From contig NC_065550.1 in the NCBI RefSeq assembly GCF_022605725.1, positions 26,540,262 through 26,604,261 of the forward strand: 64,000 bases of DNA, read 5' to 3'. This stretch comes from Anthonomus grandis grandis (taxonomy: Eukaryota > Arthropoda > Insecta > Coleoptera > Curculionidae). Shown in pieces: positions 35,353 to 46,734 of this stretch. The notes beneath the pieces are model-generated. The model saw only the letters and a program-made list of their open reading frames with translations, was not told where the DNA came from and did no database searches. The first letter of the stretch is position 1, and every line of letters starts with the position of its first letter. The translations under genes were made by a program, and so were the position numbers.

Positions 35353-35815
35353 TTTAATCAGAGAAATAAAACCTGAAGAATAACTAAATATATACTTAAT
35401 ACTTTATTTTAAAGATGCAAACCTCGACAATATCTAAAATCTTGAATAAAAATTTACAACATTTTCACTTTTAAATAAACACTTTGGAAAGGTCTTGAGT
35501 GCTTATCATATCAAATTCGGCTTCTAACAGTTTTTGAACGTTCTGAACATTTTAAAGTAATTTTGCATATATACGACTTCTTTATCAGTTTTTAAATTAA
35601 TAGTTTTATTCAGGCGTTTATTTTATTTCAGAATTTTATGAAGTTCATGCTGTTATTTGAGTAATTTTTCTGGGTTGTTGTAGCATTACTTGAACTTTCA
35701 AAGTAATTTCTTATATACCTACTTAAAATTATTTAAGTAATTTTATTTCAGACATTTGAAGTATTTTTTTATTTTATTTTAGGCAATTGCAGACATTTCT
35801 TACATACTTGAAGTA
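35353..35815. repeat. Family-B repeat inserted in the satellite
   Basis: Non-satellite segment with tttcagacatttgaagta, ttattcaggcgttta and cttgaac-tttcaaagtaattt phrases, the same style as 28385-28925 and 42250-44395. The satellite resumes at about 35816. This shows that family B can move or be inserted as a block. Confidence 0.5.
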
Positions 35816-36147
35816 CTTGGATTTTGTATCTAAGTCAGTTCATCAATTAATCGCAAAAGACGACTCAATGTAAAAATTACTGAATTAAGAGACACATTAG
35901 ATTTTGGACTTAAGGACATTAAATTAAAACTGACTAATGGCAAGAGACCACTTAATGTAAAAATAAGGTAACTAAGAGACATGTCAGATTTTGGAGCTCT
36001 GGACTCTGAGTCAAAAGTCAATTCATTGACTAACGATAAGAGACAACTCAATGTAAAAATTAATTAATTTAAAGACATGTTATATTTTTACTTTTAGGAT
36101 TTTGAATTAAAAGTGACTAACCGCAAGAGACCACTTAATGTTAAAAT

Positions 36148-37745
36148 TCCTAACCACTTAAAGTTCCGAAAACCTCAAAAAGAAAGCGCACATATACGCA
36201 ATGGTTTACTTCACAAATATTAAGACTAATTAAGCAAAAACATAGAGCCTGGAAAAAATATAAGCGTTCTGCCAAACAACAGGACTTAAGTAACTTTCGC
36301 AACTTATGCATACAAATAAAAGACATTGATCACTTATATAAAACCTACTTCTCTAACCTTGAGCAAAATCTTTCAACACAACCATACAACTTTTGGAAGT
36401 TGACTTTAAGTTCACAAACAGTTCTATGCCATTTAATATGTATAATCAAACTGGTTCTCTCCTAACTGACCCCTAAAAAATAGCAGACTCATTTGCTCAA
36501 TTTTTTTATAACTCATACACTAGCACATTCCAACAGAAGATAAGTGAAATCAACTACTGACATTGTGATACTATTAAAATCACATCTTTCACAGAAAATA
36601 AAGTACTAAGTGCTTTAAAATCAGTTAAACCCAAAGCTAAATTTAAGTTCTCATCTCGTTTAACTTCTCTTATCTCTTCTTATCTCACTAAACGTCCTTA
36701 ACATGTTGAATGCTTTGGACACAGCTCAACTGAAATAGTTACTCCTTCAGGCGTACCACAAGGCTCCATATTGGGACCTCTACTTTTCAGCTCATTTATT
36801 AATACCATTTCTAAGGACCTAGAAGTAAACAGCTTATTATACTGTGATGATCACAAATTATACTGTAGAATTGATACTATTGAGGACTGCAGTAAACTCC
36901 AAGCAGCCATTGACTCAGTGAATGAATGGTGCAAGAATAACAGCTTGCCTCTAAATGCTGTGTGGTCTCCTAGTCCTTAAAAAAGAACTGTGTTAGTTAC
37001 TAATACAAAATTGATAATCAACCCACTTCAAAGACTTGGGAGTCATTTTTGATAGCTTACTTTCATTTAGTTTTCATATCAAAGATATTATAAAAAGAAG
37101 TTATAGAATGCTGAGTTTTGTTGTCAGGAACTCACCATTCTTTGAGAATATCTCCTGCATCAAACTCCTGTACTTTACCTATGTTCGTTCAATTTTGGAA
37201 TATTCTTCCCAAGTCTGGTCGCTATACTATCAGAACCATATTCAAGAGCTTTAAAATATACAGTGAAATCGGCTTCTCACATGATCGTTTGCTCGAAAGA
37301 TTTCAGGTAAAATCATTACAGGAAAGAAGGGATTCGGGAGATTTACAGTTGTTACATAAATTAATTAATGGCGTAATTGACTCGCCAGAGATCTTGCAAC
37401 TTCTAAATTTATACACTCCTCGGCTGTCAGCTCGCAATTCTCAAACTTTTTACCTTTCAATACCTCGAACCAACACTACAAAATTTTCGCCTATACGTAG
37501 AGCTTGCAATACATACCACTCTATACAGAATCGATGCGATATATTTAACTGTAGCCGAGCCGAAATTAAAAGAATTCGATTAGTTTAGTTAATCTTGTTT
37601 TTTTCTTTTTTCTATATTTATTATTAATTTATCATATCTATAATATTAATTTTATTTTGATAAGATGATTTCATGTTTATATACATCGTTTCCACTCTAT
37701 TATTGGAGTTTCTCTGATGAGTGATGTAAATAAATAAATAAATAA
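36148..37745 (+). pseudogene. LINE (jockey/CR1-like) inserted in the satellite
   Basis: Forward-strand ORF2 remnant. Pre-RT linker KHRAWKKYKRSAKQQD near 36240-36290, then a deletion. RT palm: PQGSILGPLLFSSFINT near 36756-36810, then a decayed YADD (YCDDHKLY, Ala to Cys) near 36838-36862, and WCKNNSLPLN near 36930. The thumb follows with FKDLGVIFDSLLSFSFH (37030-37080) and RSILEYSSQVWSLYY (37185-37230). A frame shift near 37250 leads into the C-terminal part to 37588. The 3' tail is (aaat)n at about 37728-37745. Both flanks carry taaaatt (36139-36145 and 37743-37749), a probable target duplication in the satellite. Confidence 0.82.
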
Positions 37746-37902
37746 AATTACTTAACTACGAATTGACTTAGCATGTTAGAATTAACATGCAGATTTTGAC
37801 GTTAAGGATTTTGAGTTAAAGGTCACTTTATTGACTATCCACAACATACGACTCAATGTAAAAAATTATTAGTTAAGAGACATGCTGTATTTTAGCTTTT
37901 AG

Positions 37903-40035
37903 TAATAATAATAATAAGGCTTTTATTTCCAACAGTCACCCACTTACAGAAAATACAGAAAGAATTGTGTACAACAGATTTAAGGTTTACAATTAAATAA
38001 TACAATATAATATTAAGCTAAAGGAAATGTTATGGAAGAGGCTTATAGGCTAATAAAAATTTTAGAAAACATACATTTACTCAAAACATTACCTACCTAC
38101 AAAATCTCTAAGAGAAATTCAAGATTTAAGACTATTGATTAAAAAATGCTACTAAGAAAGACATTGAAGCAACAAAGAGGTCCAAGTTGTGGTTACAAAA
38201 AGTATTAAATAAGTTACACATATAATAAATCGGCGACCTTCTAAAATGTTATTTATTACTCTATTACACTAAAATGTTTCTAGAGTTTAATCTGGGAACA
38301 ACAAAGTAAATTTGATTTAACAATGAGCTACAGTCGATTTTATAATTAACTAACTTATATAAAAAGACCACGGCCGCTACCACACGGCGGTCGGCTAAGG
38401 CTTTCATGTTAAAACGTGCAAGCATTATATCTTGACATGTTCGTCTTGCTGAATAAACACCATCGGTCTTGTACATTAAATATTTTAAAAATCTACGCTG
38501 AATTGACTCAATTTTATCAATCTCCACCTGATATACTGGATGCCATATAATTGAAGCGTACTCAAGCTTCGAGCGAACAAATGAGCACTATAAGAACTGC
38601 ACCACCCTAACTTCATCAAAATTGCGACATTTTCTAATTATAAAACCCAGAGACCTGGATGCTGCTATAACTGTATTATGGATATGATTTTTAAAGTTGA
38701 AATTTTGGTCAAAACTAACACCCAAATCTTGAAATTTTGTATTTCATAATTATGCTGAATAAAATTTTTGTTTCTACAAAGAGTTACCTGAAAACACTTT
38801 GACACATTAAGAAAAAGTAAATTATTCTGACAACAGTCATATATATTATTTAGTTCAGATTGAAGCAGTTGGCAATCAGATATGGTTTCTATTTTCCTAC
38901 AAATTTTTAAATCGTCTGCAAAAAGCAGTTTAAGACATAAATGAGTCAGTGCAATGTCATTAATAAACAACAAAAAAAGAAGCGGTCCCAAGTTTGCACC
39001 CTGTGGGGCACCAGATCTTACGATGTATTGATTCGAGCGAAAACCGTCAATTTCAACTGCATTCGGTCTAGAAGGTACGAAGAAAATAATTTTAATACAT
39101 TTTCAGAGCAACCCAGATAATAAAGTTTTATCAAAAAATAGTGATATCTATGTATTCGGAAAGACAACATGAATTAATGATACATGATCATTGTTCCATA
39201 AAAACCATGTTGATCGGGCGATATTCAAAAAGCTTAGAAAAATTTCATAGAATTGATATCGGTCTATAGTTTTAAGTTCTGACGGAAACGAACCTGTTTG
39301 AATGGATAAGTTAAAAATGTGAGCTAATGGTTTCGCTAAAGGTGTAACGCAATCTTTAACTAAAAAGCTTGGAATAGAATCGGTACCACATGTTAATCTG
39401 TTTTTGAGTTTTTTGGATGCTTCGATTATATCGGACTCTTGAACAGGATTAATTAAGACTGTGTTTTGATTATGCAGTAAAGTTTGAGGAACAAAGTTGC
39501 TTGCATCTGAATCAATGAAAACGCTCTGAAAGAAATTAGCAAAAGCCTCGACTATTGACTTGGGATTCGAGAACTCATTAGTGCCATCTTTCACCACACC
39601 TGGTATTCTGGAGTCGCCCTTTTTCATCTGTATGTACGAGTATGTCCAAAACTGAGAACTGTCAGCGTGGATATTATTTTGTAATTGACGTAAATAATTT
39701 AGGAATATACTATCAAGTAGTGTTTTAAGAGTTAGTCTAGCATTTCGAAATATTTCATAGTAATAGTTAGTTTTCTGTTTTTTATATTTTTTGCAAGCTA
39801 ATTCTTTATTTTCAATTAAGCGAATGATCTCAGAAGTGTACCAAGGGGGATATCTTCGTTTCCGATTTATTTTTAATGGTACAGTGGTTTTAAAAACATT
39901 ATTAATTAAGTTATACAAAATGTCACAGGCTTTGTTAACGTCTGTTCAAACAATTGCTTCCAATCGATATTCAAGTTTAATTCATATAGAAGAGGAAAAT
40001 TTGCCTTACGAAAGTTAAATGCCTTAGGAGCAGCT
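37903..40035 (-). pseudogene. 5'-truncated LINE with clean 8-bp target duplication
   Basis: Flanked by gcttttag (37895-37902 and 40036-40043), a satellite phrase. Reading leftwards: linker PPWYTSEIIRLIENKELACKK near 39770-39860; FWTYSYIQMKKGDSRIPG (39600-39660); RT entry SKKLKNRLTCGTDSIPSFLVK (39350-39420); then a frame break near 39250. Palm: GPLLFLLFINDIAL and LLFADDLKI (38880-38990), a retained F-A-D-D catalytic box. The C-terminal region lies at 38264-38527. The 3' tail is (tta)n at 37903-37916, ahead of an aataaaag signal. The ORF is broken by several stops. The same family recurs on the other strand at 63545-64000. Confidence 0.9.
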
Positions 40036-40222
40036 GCTTTTAGGTTTTGTATTTAAGTTCATTTATTAACCGTAAAAGACGACTTAATGTAAAAATTCAT
40101 ATATTAAGAGACACGTTAAATTTTGGTATTCAGGATTTTGAATCAAAATTCAGTTCATTGACTAACCGCAAAAGACGACTCAAAGCAAAAGTCAATAAGA
40201 GTCAAGGGACACGTCAGACTTT

Positions 40223-40560
40223 GGAGTTTATTGCACTGGTTCTACGACAGCCTTAACATTGCGATACAAAAGGCAAACACCAAATATACTATGCTGATGG
40301 GAGACCTGAACATCAAAGTGAACAACAAGCAGGGCGATTCAGAGTTTGTAGTTGGGCCTCACAAATATGGAGATAGGAATAAGAGGGATAGAGCTCTTAT
40401 GGAATTTGCTCAGTAGAGATTATATGTCACAAGTACATATTTTAAAAAAAGCTCGCAAAGAAAATAAACTAGGAAGTCACCGAACAGCGTAATCAAAAAT
40501 GAGAATTTTCAAGAAGTAACTCTATTAAATATATTTTCAACCGGTAGTGACCATTATAAT
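40223..40560 (+). pseudogene. RTE-like LINE endonuclease fragment
   Basis: It directly follows the last satellite monomer. A forward frame reads WFYDSLNIAIQKAN, TKYTMLMGDLNIKVNNKQGD (catalytic Asp in GDLN), then HKYGDRNKRDRALMEFAQ, a stop, and a decayed continuation with TYFKKSSQRK and FSTGSDHYN (the SDH box, near 40545). The wording matches the endonuclease of RTE-like elements such as those at 5910-7300 and 14036-15085. No RT part is attached. Confidence 0.82.
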
Positions 40561-41510
40561 TAACACTATTTGAATAATCCTGAAAGTGTTTGTATTCTCT
40601 TTCGGACTTTTCTTGACTACCTTATTGATGCTTACTCTAGATATTTTCAATTGAAATCATCAAGATCGTGTTTGACGCATCTTTAAGAAAAAGTAAGCTA
40701 AGACTTCAACTGCCGTTAAGACACTGCTTCACTTACTAAGAAGGAATTTAAAATAGCTTAGAATGCCTTAAAGTAACTTAAAATTATTTTAAATTCCTGA
40801 AAGAAAATCTTAATTATCTTAAATCAATGAGTTCCAATGTCTGAAAACAACAAATGCCTGGAATAAATTTGAAAAAGTATCGGAAGTTTTTTTGATCCAA
40901 GTGTCAAACTAAGAACTACATAAGGGCAAAACACGTGTTTTACATCATATATGTTTATCTTTTGGTATATTGTTTTGTTTATTATCTTGGATTATTAGTG
41001 CTTCTTCATAATGTGGAAAAAAGGAACCCTAATATTGGTGAAAACTAGGAAACTCTTAAAGAAAATGTTTTATCCTCGCTTGTCATTTGATTATCGAGAA
41101 AAATCGAAAGTCAACCTATTGTAAATTAAAAATTAGAAAGCGCTTTGCTATTAGTGGAGAAAAATATATACATGTTGTACAAATCGATTCTGGCATTTTA
41201 TTATTATCTACTATTTAACTACGTGTACGTCACTCTTGCAAATTAGACATGAAAAAAGGACAGAAATTTGAAAGAGTTTGTCTTATGATTTTGAAAAAGA
41301 ATCAAAAGACATTTCACTGAATAATCGGAAAAAATAACTAATTGCCAAGATTCAACCCATTGATGACCTAAATTCAACCCTTAAAAAAACAATTTAACAA
41401 AGACTCTGTTCTAGAAAGGATATTTCATTTATATACAAAAACGAAATATACATGAATTATTATTCCGGAAATATAAATTTAAAAAGACTCCTCAATAATA
41501 TTAAAAGTTA
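40561..41510. other. Non-coding AT-rich DNA with family-B traces
   Basis: Phrases such as gaatgccttaaagtaactt (near 40760) and aaatgcctggaataaattt (near 40853) echo family B. No coding signal. Confidence 0.4.
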
Positions 41511-41840
41511 ACCCCCTGTTTCGCTATAAATCCGAGTTTTATAGCCCCCTCAGCAAAAAAAACACCCGCAAACTGAGAACAAAGTATCCACTCCGTGCCA
41601 GCAATAAAAGTCACTGCAAAAATACATTTTTAAATCATGGCCGTTTAAGTTAAGAATACGACGTCGTTTCGACGGAACTTCGACCCTAAATCACCCCCAT
41701 CATAAAGCCGGGGCGAAGTTATTCTTTCTGGAGGGTAATATTTCCAATACATAAACTCCCTATCTCTGGCTGTAGTCGAACAATGAAAGTGGGAGGGGGT
41801 TACAAGAATGCAACCCTTAGTTCGGAAACAACCCTCTCTT
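41511..41840. other. G+C/CpG-richer islet
   Basis: Includes tacgacgtcgtttcgacgg (41658-41676), a CG-dense near-palindrome, and several CCCC/GGGG blocks. The forward frame 41808-42011 starts at its right edge without a domain and is not called. Confidence 0.4.
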
Positions 41841-42249
41841 ACATTGTGTATTTATTGCCAGAGGGGTCTGTCTGAATCTTACAAGATTATCACGGTAAGA
41901 AAATCTGCTCAGTTCTGTCTGTTTTACAGTCTATTATACAGGGTTTATAGGTATGCAGTATGTTTGTTGAGGACAAGGATATCTCTTCATGTTATGAGCC
42001 ATAATACATAAGATGTCGTAAGGATCCGTTGTTGTTTTCTGGTTTAATTGTGATGAGATAAGGGAAGGCTTGTTTATTGCTTTATTGTTAAATTATGTCA
42101 TACTAACTAGAGTGGTTAATGTAAAATAAAATAGACAAACAACTTCTTTTTTCGGAATTTGGTAAAATTGAATTACCTAAATTTAAGACGAGATAGTTCA
42201 AGATAGAGCATAATTTTAAATTTCCTTTATTTTTATTGCCCGTTTCGAA

Positions 42250-44395
42250 GTTACTGGGCTTTTCCTGTTGATTATCTGAAGAAAATTAAATTTTTCCATT
42301 TAGGAAATTAGAAGAAACAATGAGTTATTCATCTATTACGTAATTTTAAAAAATTTAAATACTCTAATTATTCTTATTTTCTTTTTCTATATTTATTTTT
42401 TATAATTTTCTAGGAATTTGAAAATTTTGATTCTTTCTTTTGGTGTTTTCCTAAAAGAATAAATATTGCTCTCTAAATTGTCTGAAAATTAAACTAATCT
42501 ATTTTATGTTCCCATTTTTTTTTTAGAAATTGAGGCACTCGAAGTCCTTCCCTTTTTATATTTTCAGGGATTTTAATTTATTTCTTTCTTTTTTAATATA
42601 TCTAGAAAAAGACTTTGATTATGCAGTCCTTTAGTTTTGGTTTTTAAGTTTAGTCATTTTTATATAGTTAATATATCTTTCTTGCATTTTAAAATGTATA
42701 AATTTCCTTTTTTGATTGCCTGGACGAAAAAAAATATTATACTTTCTTCAGATAGTCTTAAATGTTTATTTTAATTTATTTTTGATTGCCTGAAAGAAGA
42801 ATATCTGCAACTCCTTAAATTAACTCTTAATTTAAGAAGTTATTTAGATTTTTTGTATATTTGTCCATGATTTAAAAAAAATATATTTATTTTAGATTGC
42901 CTTAAAGCAAACGGCTTGCCTAAAAAATTTCAGTTATTTTCTAAAATCTATTTTCTATTCTTCATTTATTGAAAATCAATGCTTGTAAAGTTTTTTAGGC
43001 ATTTCAATACTTTAGATCTTTTTTCTTTTAATTGCTGGAAAATTCAACTACCAGAATCGGAATAATATCGGAAATTTCAACTAGCTGAACATTTTAGGTA
43101 TTTTACATGCGAATGCTTGAATTTCTTTTTAATCAGAAATTAAGGCTTTCAAAGTTTCTTTTTATTCTTTTTTTCGCTATTTCAAAATTTATATTATTTT
43201 TTTCTCAGGCACTCGAATTATGCAAAGGAAAATAATAGGCGAAGGGTCCTGTTTACTTCACAATCTTTATTTCAAAGATTTCGACGCATTTCGGTTGTTA
43301 AACCATTGTCAAGGGAAAACTACTCGAATTATTTTTCATAGTTTTCTAGGCATTTGAAATTTTTGACTCCTTTTTTTAATTTGAAATTCAGGCACTCGAA
43401 GTCGTTTTAAGGAGAATATCTGCAACTGCCTAGAATAAAAGTTAATCTTAGTTTTTTAGCTAGATTAGTTTTTTTAAAATTAAAATGCTGCCATTTAATG
43501 ATTCCTTGCATTTAAATCTGTTTATTTATTGTCGATTTCCTGAAAGGAAATGTCCTTAATTGCCTTTCTAGAAAAATTCCGATTATTTCTTAAAATCAAC
43601 TTTTTTCCCTGTTATAAATAATTCTTTCATTTTAAGTATTTTTTCAGGCACTTCAATATCTTAATTCTTCGTTCGTTGAGTTGCCTGGAAAAAATTATTG
43701 AATTTTATCTACCTGAAAAGACAAACTGAATTTTACATTTGAATGCCTGAATTTCTTTTTAATTAGAAATTAAGGCTTTCGAAGTTTTTATTAAATTTTT
43801 GTTTGCTATTCAAGATTTATATGATTTTTTAATGCCTGAAATAAATAAACATTATAACATTACAGGCAGTTGTAGCCTGGAAGTAAAATATTTTTTATAC
43901 ATTATATGTATTGAAAATTTAGACATTTAAAGTAACTTTTTTTTTCAGGCATGTAAAAATAGTCATATATTTTTTTAAATTATTTAAACAAAATAAATAA
44001 TATATATACACAGCTTCAAATGCCTAGAAAAAAAATTTTCATCTTTTGGTATTACGTTAATGTTTTTTAATTTTAAAATATTTATTTGATTAATATTAAA
44101 AATTTTTTACTACTTTAACTTACCTTTAATAATAAGTTTAAGTCTGACGATCCAGAAGGTCTGTTATTGAAAAGAAATGAATGAAAAATAAAACACTGCT
44201 AACAATTTTTTTTTCTCAGCAAATAAAACGAATTTATTGGGTTTTAAATTTTAGTGGTAATTTAAGTAATTTACAGTTTACAAAATTAGGTAAGTAAATT
44301 TTTTAATTAGTAAGTAATTTTTTCTGACTTCCAGGCAGTTAAAAAATATATCTCTTTATTTTAGACAGCTAAAACATTTTTTTATTATATTAAAA
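42250..44395. repeat. Family-B array with about 630-bp period
   Basis: Dense gcctgaaa / tttcaggc phrases. A long unit is duplicated: 42780-43210 and 43400-43830 share, in order, agaatatctgcaact (42795, 43414), a gcctt-rich block, gcttgaatttctttttaat then agaaattaaggctttc (43117, 43750), and a following (t)ttgctatt block. The offset is about 620-635 bases. Divergence is substantial, so the array is old. The first copy holds a hammerhead-like motif (43283-43313). Confidence 0.65.
43283..43313 (-). ncRNA. Hammerhead-ribozyme-like hairpin motif (candidate)
   Basis: On the reverse strand the motif reads ttgacaa - tggtt-taa-caacc - gaaa - tgcgtc. This is the hammerhead order: CUGANGA box (two bases off), stem II hairpin, GAAA box, then a very short stem III ending in GUC. 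Known minimal hammerheads in Penelope-like elements have this compact form. The damaged first box argues against present activity. Confidence 0.35.
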
Positions 44396-44399
44396 AAGT

Positions 44400-44668
44400 A
44401 GTTATTTGGTATTTTACGAAAATATCTTTAATCCTCATTTAAGATCCATGTAAGTTATATATCATATTCTTTATAAGTCTAAATAGTAATCATATTATAT
44501 TACCACATCAATATTTTATATTAAACATTTCAGCATTTTACCCGATTTAACCTTTTTATATTAATTATTTTAAAAAGTCAGTTCTGAATTAACTCTGTAC
44601 TAGATTAGTCGTTTTCTATTTGAATAAAGTTTTTTTAAAAAACAAGTTTCGTGGCATCTCTATATAAT
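44400..44668 (+). repeat. Putative 5' LTR of an errantivirus-like element
   Basis: Starts agttatttgg and ends ataatt immediately before a primer-binding site, with aataaa at 44623-44628 as the likely polyadenylation signal. AGT...AATT ends are usual for gypsy-group elements with env. The left boundary is inferred from this pattern only; I found no matching 3' LTR of this length. Confidence 0.5.
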
Positions 44669-44680
44669 TGGCGCAGTCGG
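44669..44680 (+). promoter_or_regulatory. Primer-binding site, tRNA-Ser type
   Basis: tggcgcagtcgg is complementary to the 3' end expected of an insect tRNA-Ser (CGACTGCG plus CCA), the primer known for the 17.6/297 branch of gypsy-group elements. It directly follows the presumed LTR end. Confidence 0.7.
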
Positions 44681-44889
44681 TTTTTAGGACTCTCTAACGT
44701 ATTTAGGAATAAAATACGGTTCGTTTTAACGGTTTATTGAGAGGTGAACCTTAATTTCGGGAGTGCGGATTTAAAGACTTTACGTCGTTTCGTGCTTTTA
44801 ACTAAAGAACTATTTTTAGAATTATAAAAAATTGAGAAACATTATCAAAATCAACTCCTTTTCGACGTGAAACCCGAAAATATACTAAA
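44681..44889 (+). other. Untranslated leader of the LTR element
   Basis: Non-coding stretch, somewhat richer in G+C (ggtgaacc...gggagtgcgg) than the flanks, as in gypsy-group leaders. No gag follows; LINE sequence begins at about 44890. Confidence 0.4.
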
Positions 44890-44949
44890 CTTTGAAAATA
44901 CCATAAAAGTTTCTTGTCAAACTAATCTTAACAATATAATATTCAGCTG

Positions 44950-45477
44950 CACAAAAAAAGCTCATTATAGCTGCACAAAATTGACAATAAACTTGGAATA
45001 CTGCAAAAAACGGTCGACACAAATACCGACCGAATAAATGAGTTGGACGGCAGGTTTGAGAATTTACAGCAGAGTTCAAAGATAAATAATATTTGTTTAT
45101 ATAATTTGCCGGAAGAACCCAAGGCAAATACAATCGAAAAAGTGCTGACCGTGTTCCAGAACAAGATGGGCCTAAATATGACGCATGAAGATATTATAAA
45201 GGCTTATCGCGTAGGAAAGATATCCAACAGATCTCGCCTAGTAATTGTAATGGTTGAAAAATTTCACCATAAGCGTGAAATTCTCAAAAACCTACGAAAG
45301 CTCAAAGGAACAAACATTGGCATAACGGAAGACTTAGTAAAAAATCGGCTTTTACTTTACAAAAGTGCCCAAGAAAAACTAAATAAGACAAATGTTTTTA
45401 TAAAATTTGGCAATGTATTTGCTAAAATAAATGGTAGTGTAATGAAACTGGATGCGGATACCCTGGAAAACCTCTAG
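44950..45477 (+). pseudogene. LINE ORF1 protein (coiled coil + RNA-binding)
   Basis: From about 44971 the frame is open to 45477 (about 168 residues); a stop at 44968 and the lack of ATG show the start is damaged. The N-terminal part is a short coiled coil (LGILQKTVDTNTDRINELD). An RRM-like segment follows (NNICLYNLPEEPKANTIEKV, then the I..A.RVG box at about 45205). The C-terminal part holds LKGTNIGITEDLVKNRLLLYK, typical of ORF1 proteins of insect CR1/L2-like LINEs. These bind element RNA as a nucleic-acid chaperone. Compared with other relics here this frame is well kept. Confidence 0.8.
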
Positions 45478-45774
45478 ATCTCTTAAAAATATTAGATATT
45501 AAAAGGGTAAATTGTACAAATTAGGTAAAATGAATCTGGCTATATATTGCCTAGGATTATAAAGACAGTATTAAGGAAAATTAAAAGATATGTTTATTAA
45601 CCTGTTACAAATTGTTTTTTTATATTTTTATTCTTTATTAATAAATAGGCATAGCTTTTTCATAATGTATAGGTGTATTCATAAATTACTTTTACACTTT
45701 TATAATGATAATTTAGTTTTGAAATCTCAAAAAATAATAATAAAATTTTTAAAAACTCAGTTTACCTAAATTAG

Positions 45775-46734
45775 TCGAAACGGGCGTTCCACAGAGTACT
45801 GTGCTAGGCCCGATTCTGTTTTTGATATACATAAATAATATTGGACGAATTGCTGACTACTTTGATGTTATATCTTACGCAGATGACACTGTATTACTTT
45901 TTTTATGGTGAAAACTGGAAAGATGTATATAATCGAGCGGAGTTGGGCCTGGCACAGATACACCTGTGGGTAAATCAGAATTTATTCTCTTTAAATATAA
46001 ATAAAACCTTTTTTATAACTTTTACAGCTGATTATTATGATCAGCCTGTTAAAGACTACATCTTCATTCATAATAATGCCTGTAAAAACGAATATCAAAA
46101 CTGTTCTTGCACAAGTATTAAAAAAGTTACAAAAATAAAATATCTTGGTGTAATACTAGATCAATACTTAAAATGGAATGAACACATTATATATCTTAAC
46201 AAAAAAATTAGAAATATTTTTTACACATTTTATCAACTAAGAGATATTTTGGACCAAAAGTTACTTATTATTCTGTATACTTCACTGGTTGAGTCAATAT
46301 TACGATATTGTATAATTGTATGGGGCTGTGCTTATAATACTACTATTAAAAGGATATGTGTATGTCAAAACATTGTATTAAAAATACTACAAAAAAAGTC
46401 CTTTAGAAGTCCTACAGATGATTTATATAAAACTTACAATGTTTTGAATATGTGAAATTTGTACATACACTGTGACTTAAACTTTACAACAAAAATAAAT
46501 ACTCCTGTTTCTGAAAGTACTTATATAACTAGATCAAGATTACAAAAGCGAATTCCAGTACCTTTTATGAATAACACTTTATGCCAAAGATTTGTAACAT
46601 ACTATGAATCAACATTATACAATCGACTTTCTATTGCTATTAAAAATTCTGTCAATAACAAGACAAAGTTTCAAAAGACAACAAGAATCTTCTTATTACA
46701 AAATCCAAATTATTTTGACAACTTATTTTAGATA
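45775..46734 (+). pseudogene. LINE ORF2, palm to C-terminus
   Basis: GVPQSTVLGPILFLIYINNI at about 45783-45842, then a frame slip, then SYADDTVL (complete catalytic box) near 45873-45897. The frame 45841-46455 continues with LWVNQNLFSLNINKT, KIKYLGVILDQYLKWN (thumb) and LVESILRYCIIVWG. A stop at 46453-46455 is followed in frame by residues to 46731. Endonuclease and RT fingers are deleted upstream. Residue wording closely follows the reverse-strand copy at 16241-17104 (KFYQLREFMP / TFYQLRDIL; LVESILNYGIRIWG / LVESILRYCIIVWG), proving common family. Confidence 0.85.

Larger units (their letters stand above)
34345..40222. repeat. Interrupted satellite array, about 93-bp monomer
   Basis: The monomer reads about ttcattgactaaccgcaaga - gac(g/a)actcaatgtaaaaatt - aattaattaagagacatg - tcagattttgg - actttgaattaaaag. 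The key phrase (t)caatgt or ttaatgt occurs at about 34387, 34482, 34570, 34663, 35197, 35288, 35865, 35952, 36048, 36135, 37853, 40084 and 40180. Spacing within uninterrupted runs is 87-96 bases. Four larger insertions (34672-35127, 35353-35815, 36148-37745, 37903-40035) split one original array, because monomer phase and wording resume after each. Confidence 0.88.

Noticed and set aside
34345..40222. Regular repeats considered as a CRISPR array
   Set aside because: Whole ~93-bp units repeat without unique spacers, and the DNA is eukaryotic with LINE insertions; this is a satellite.
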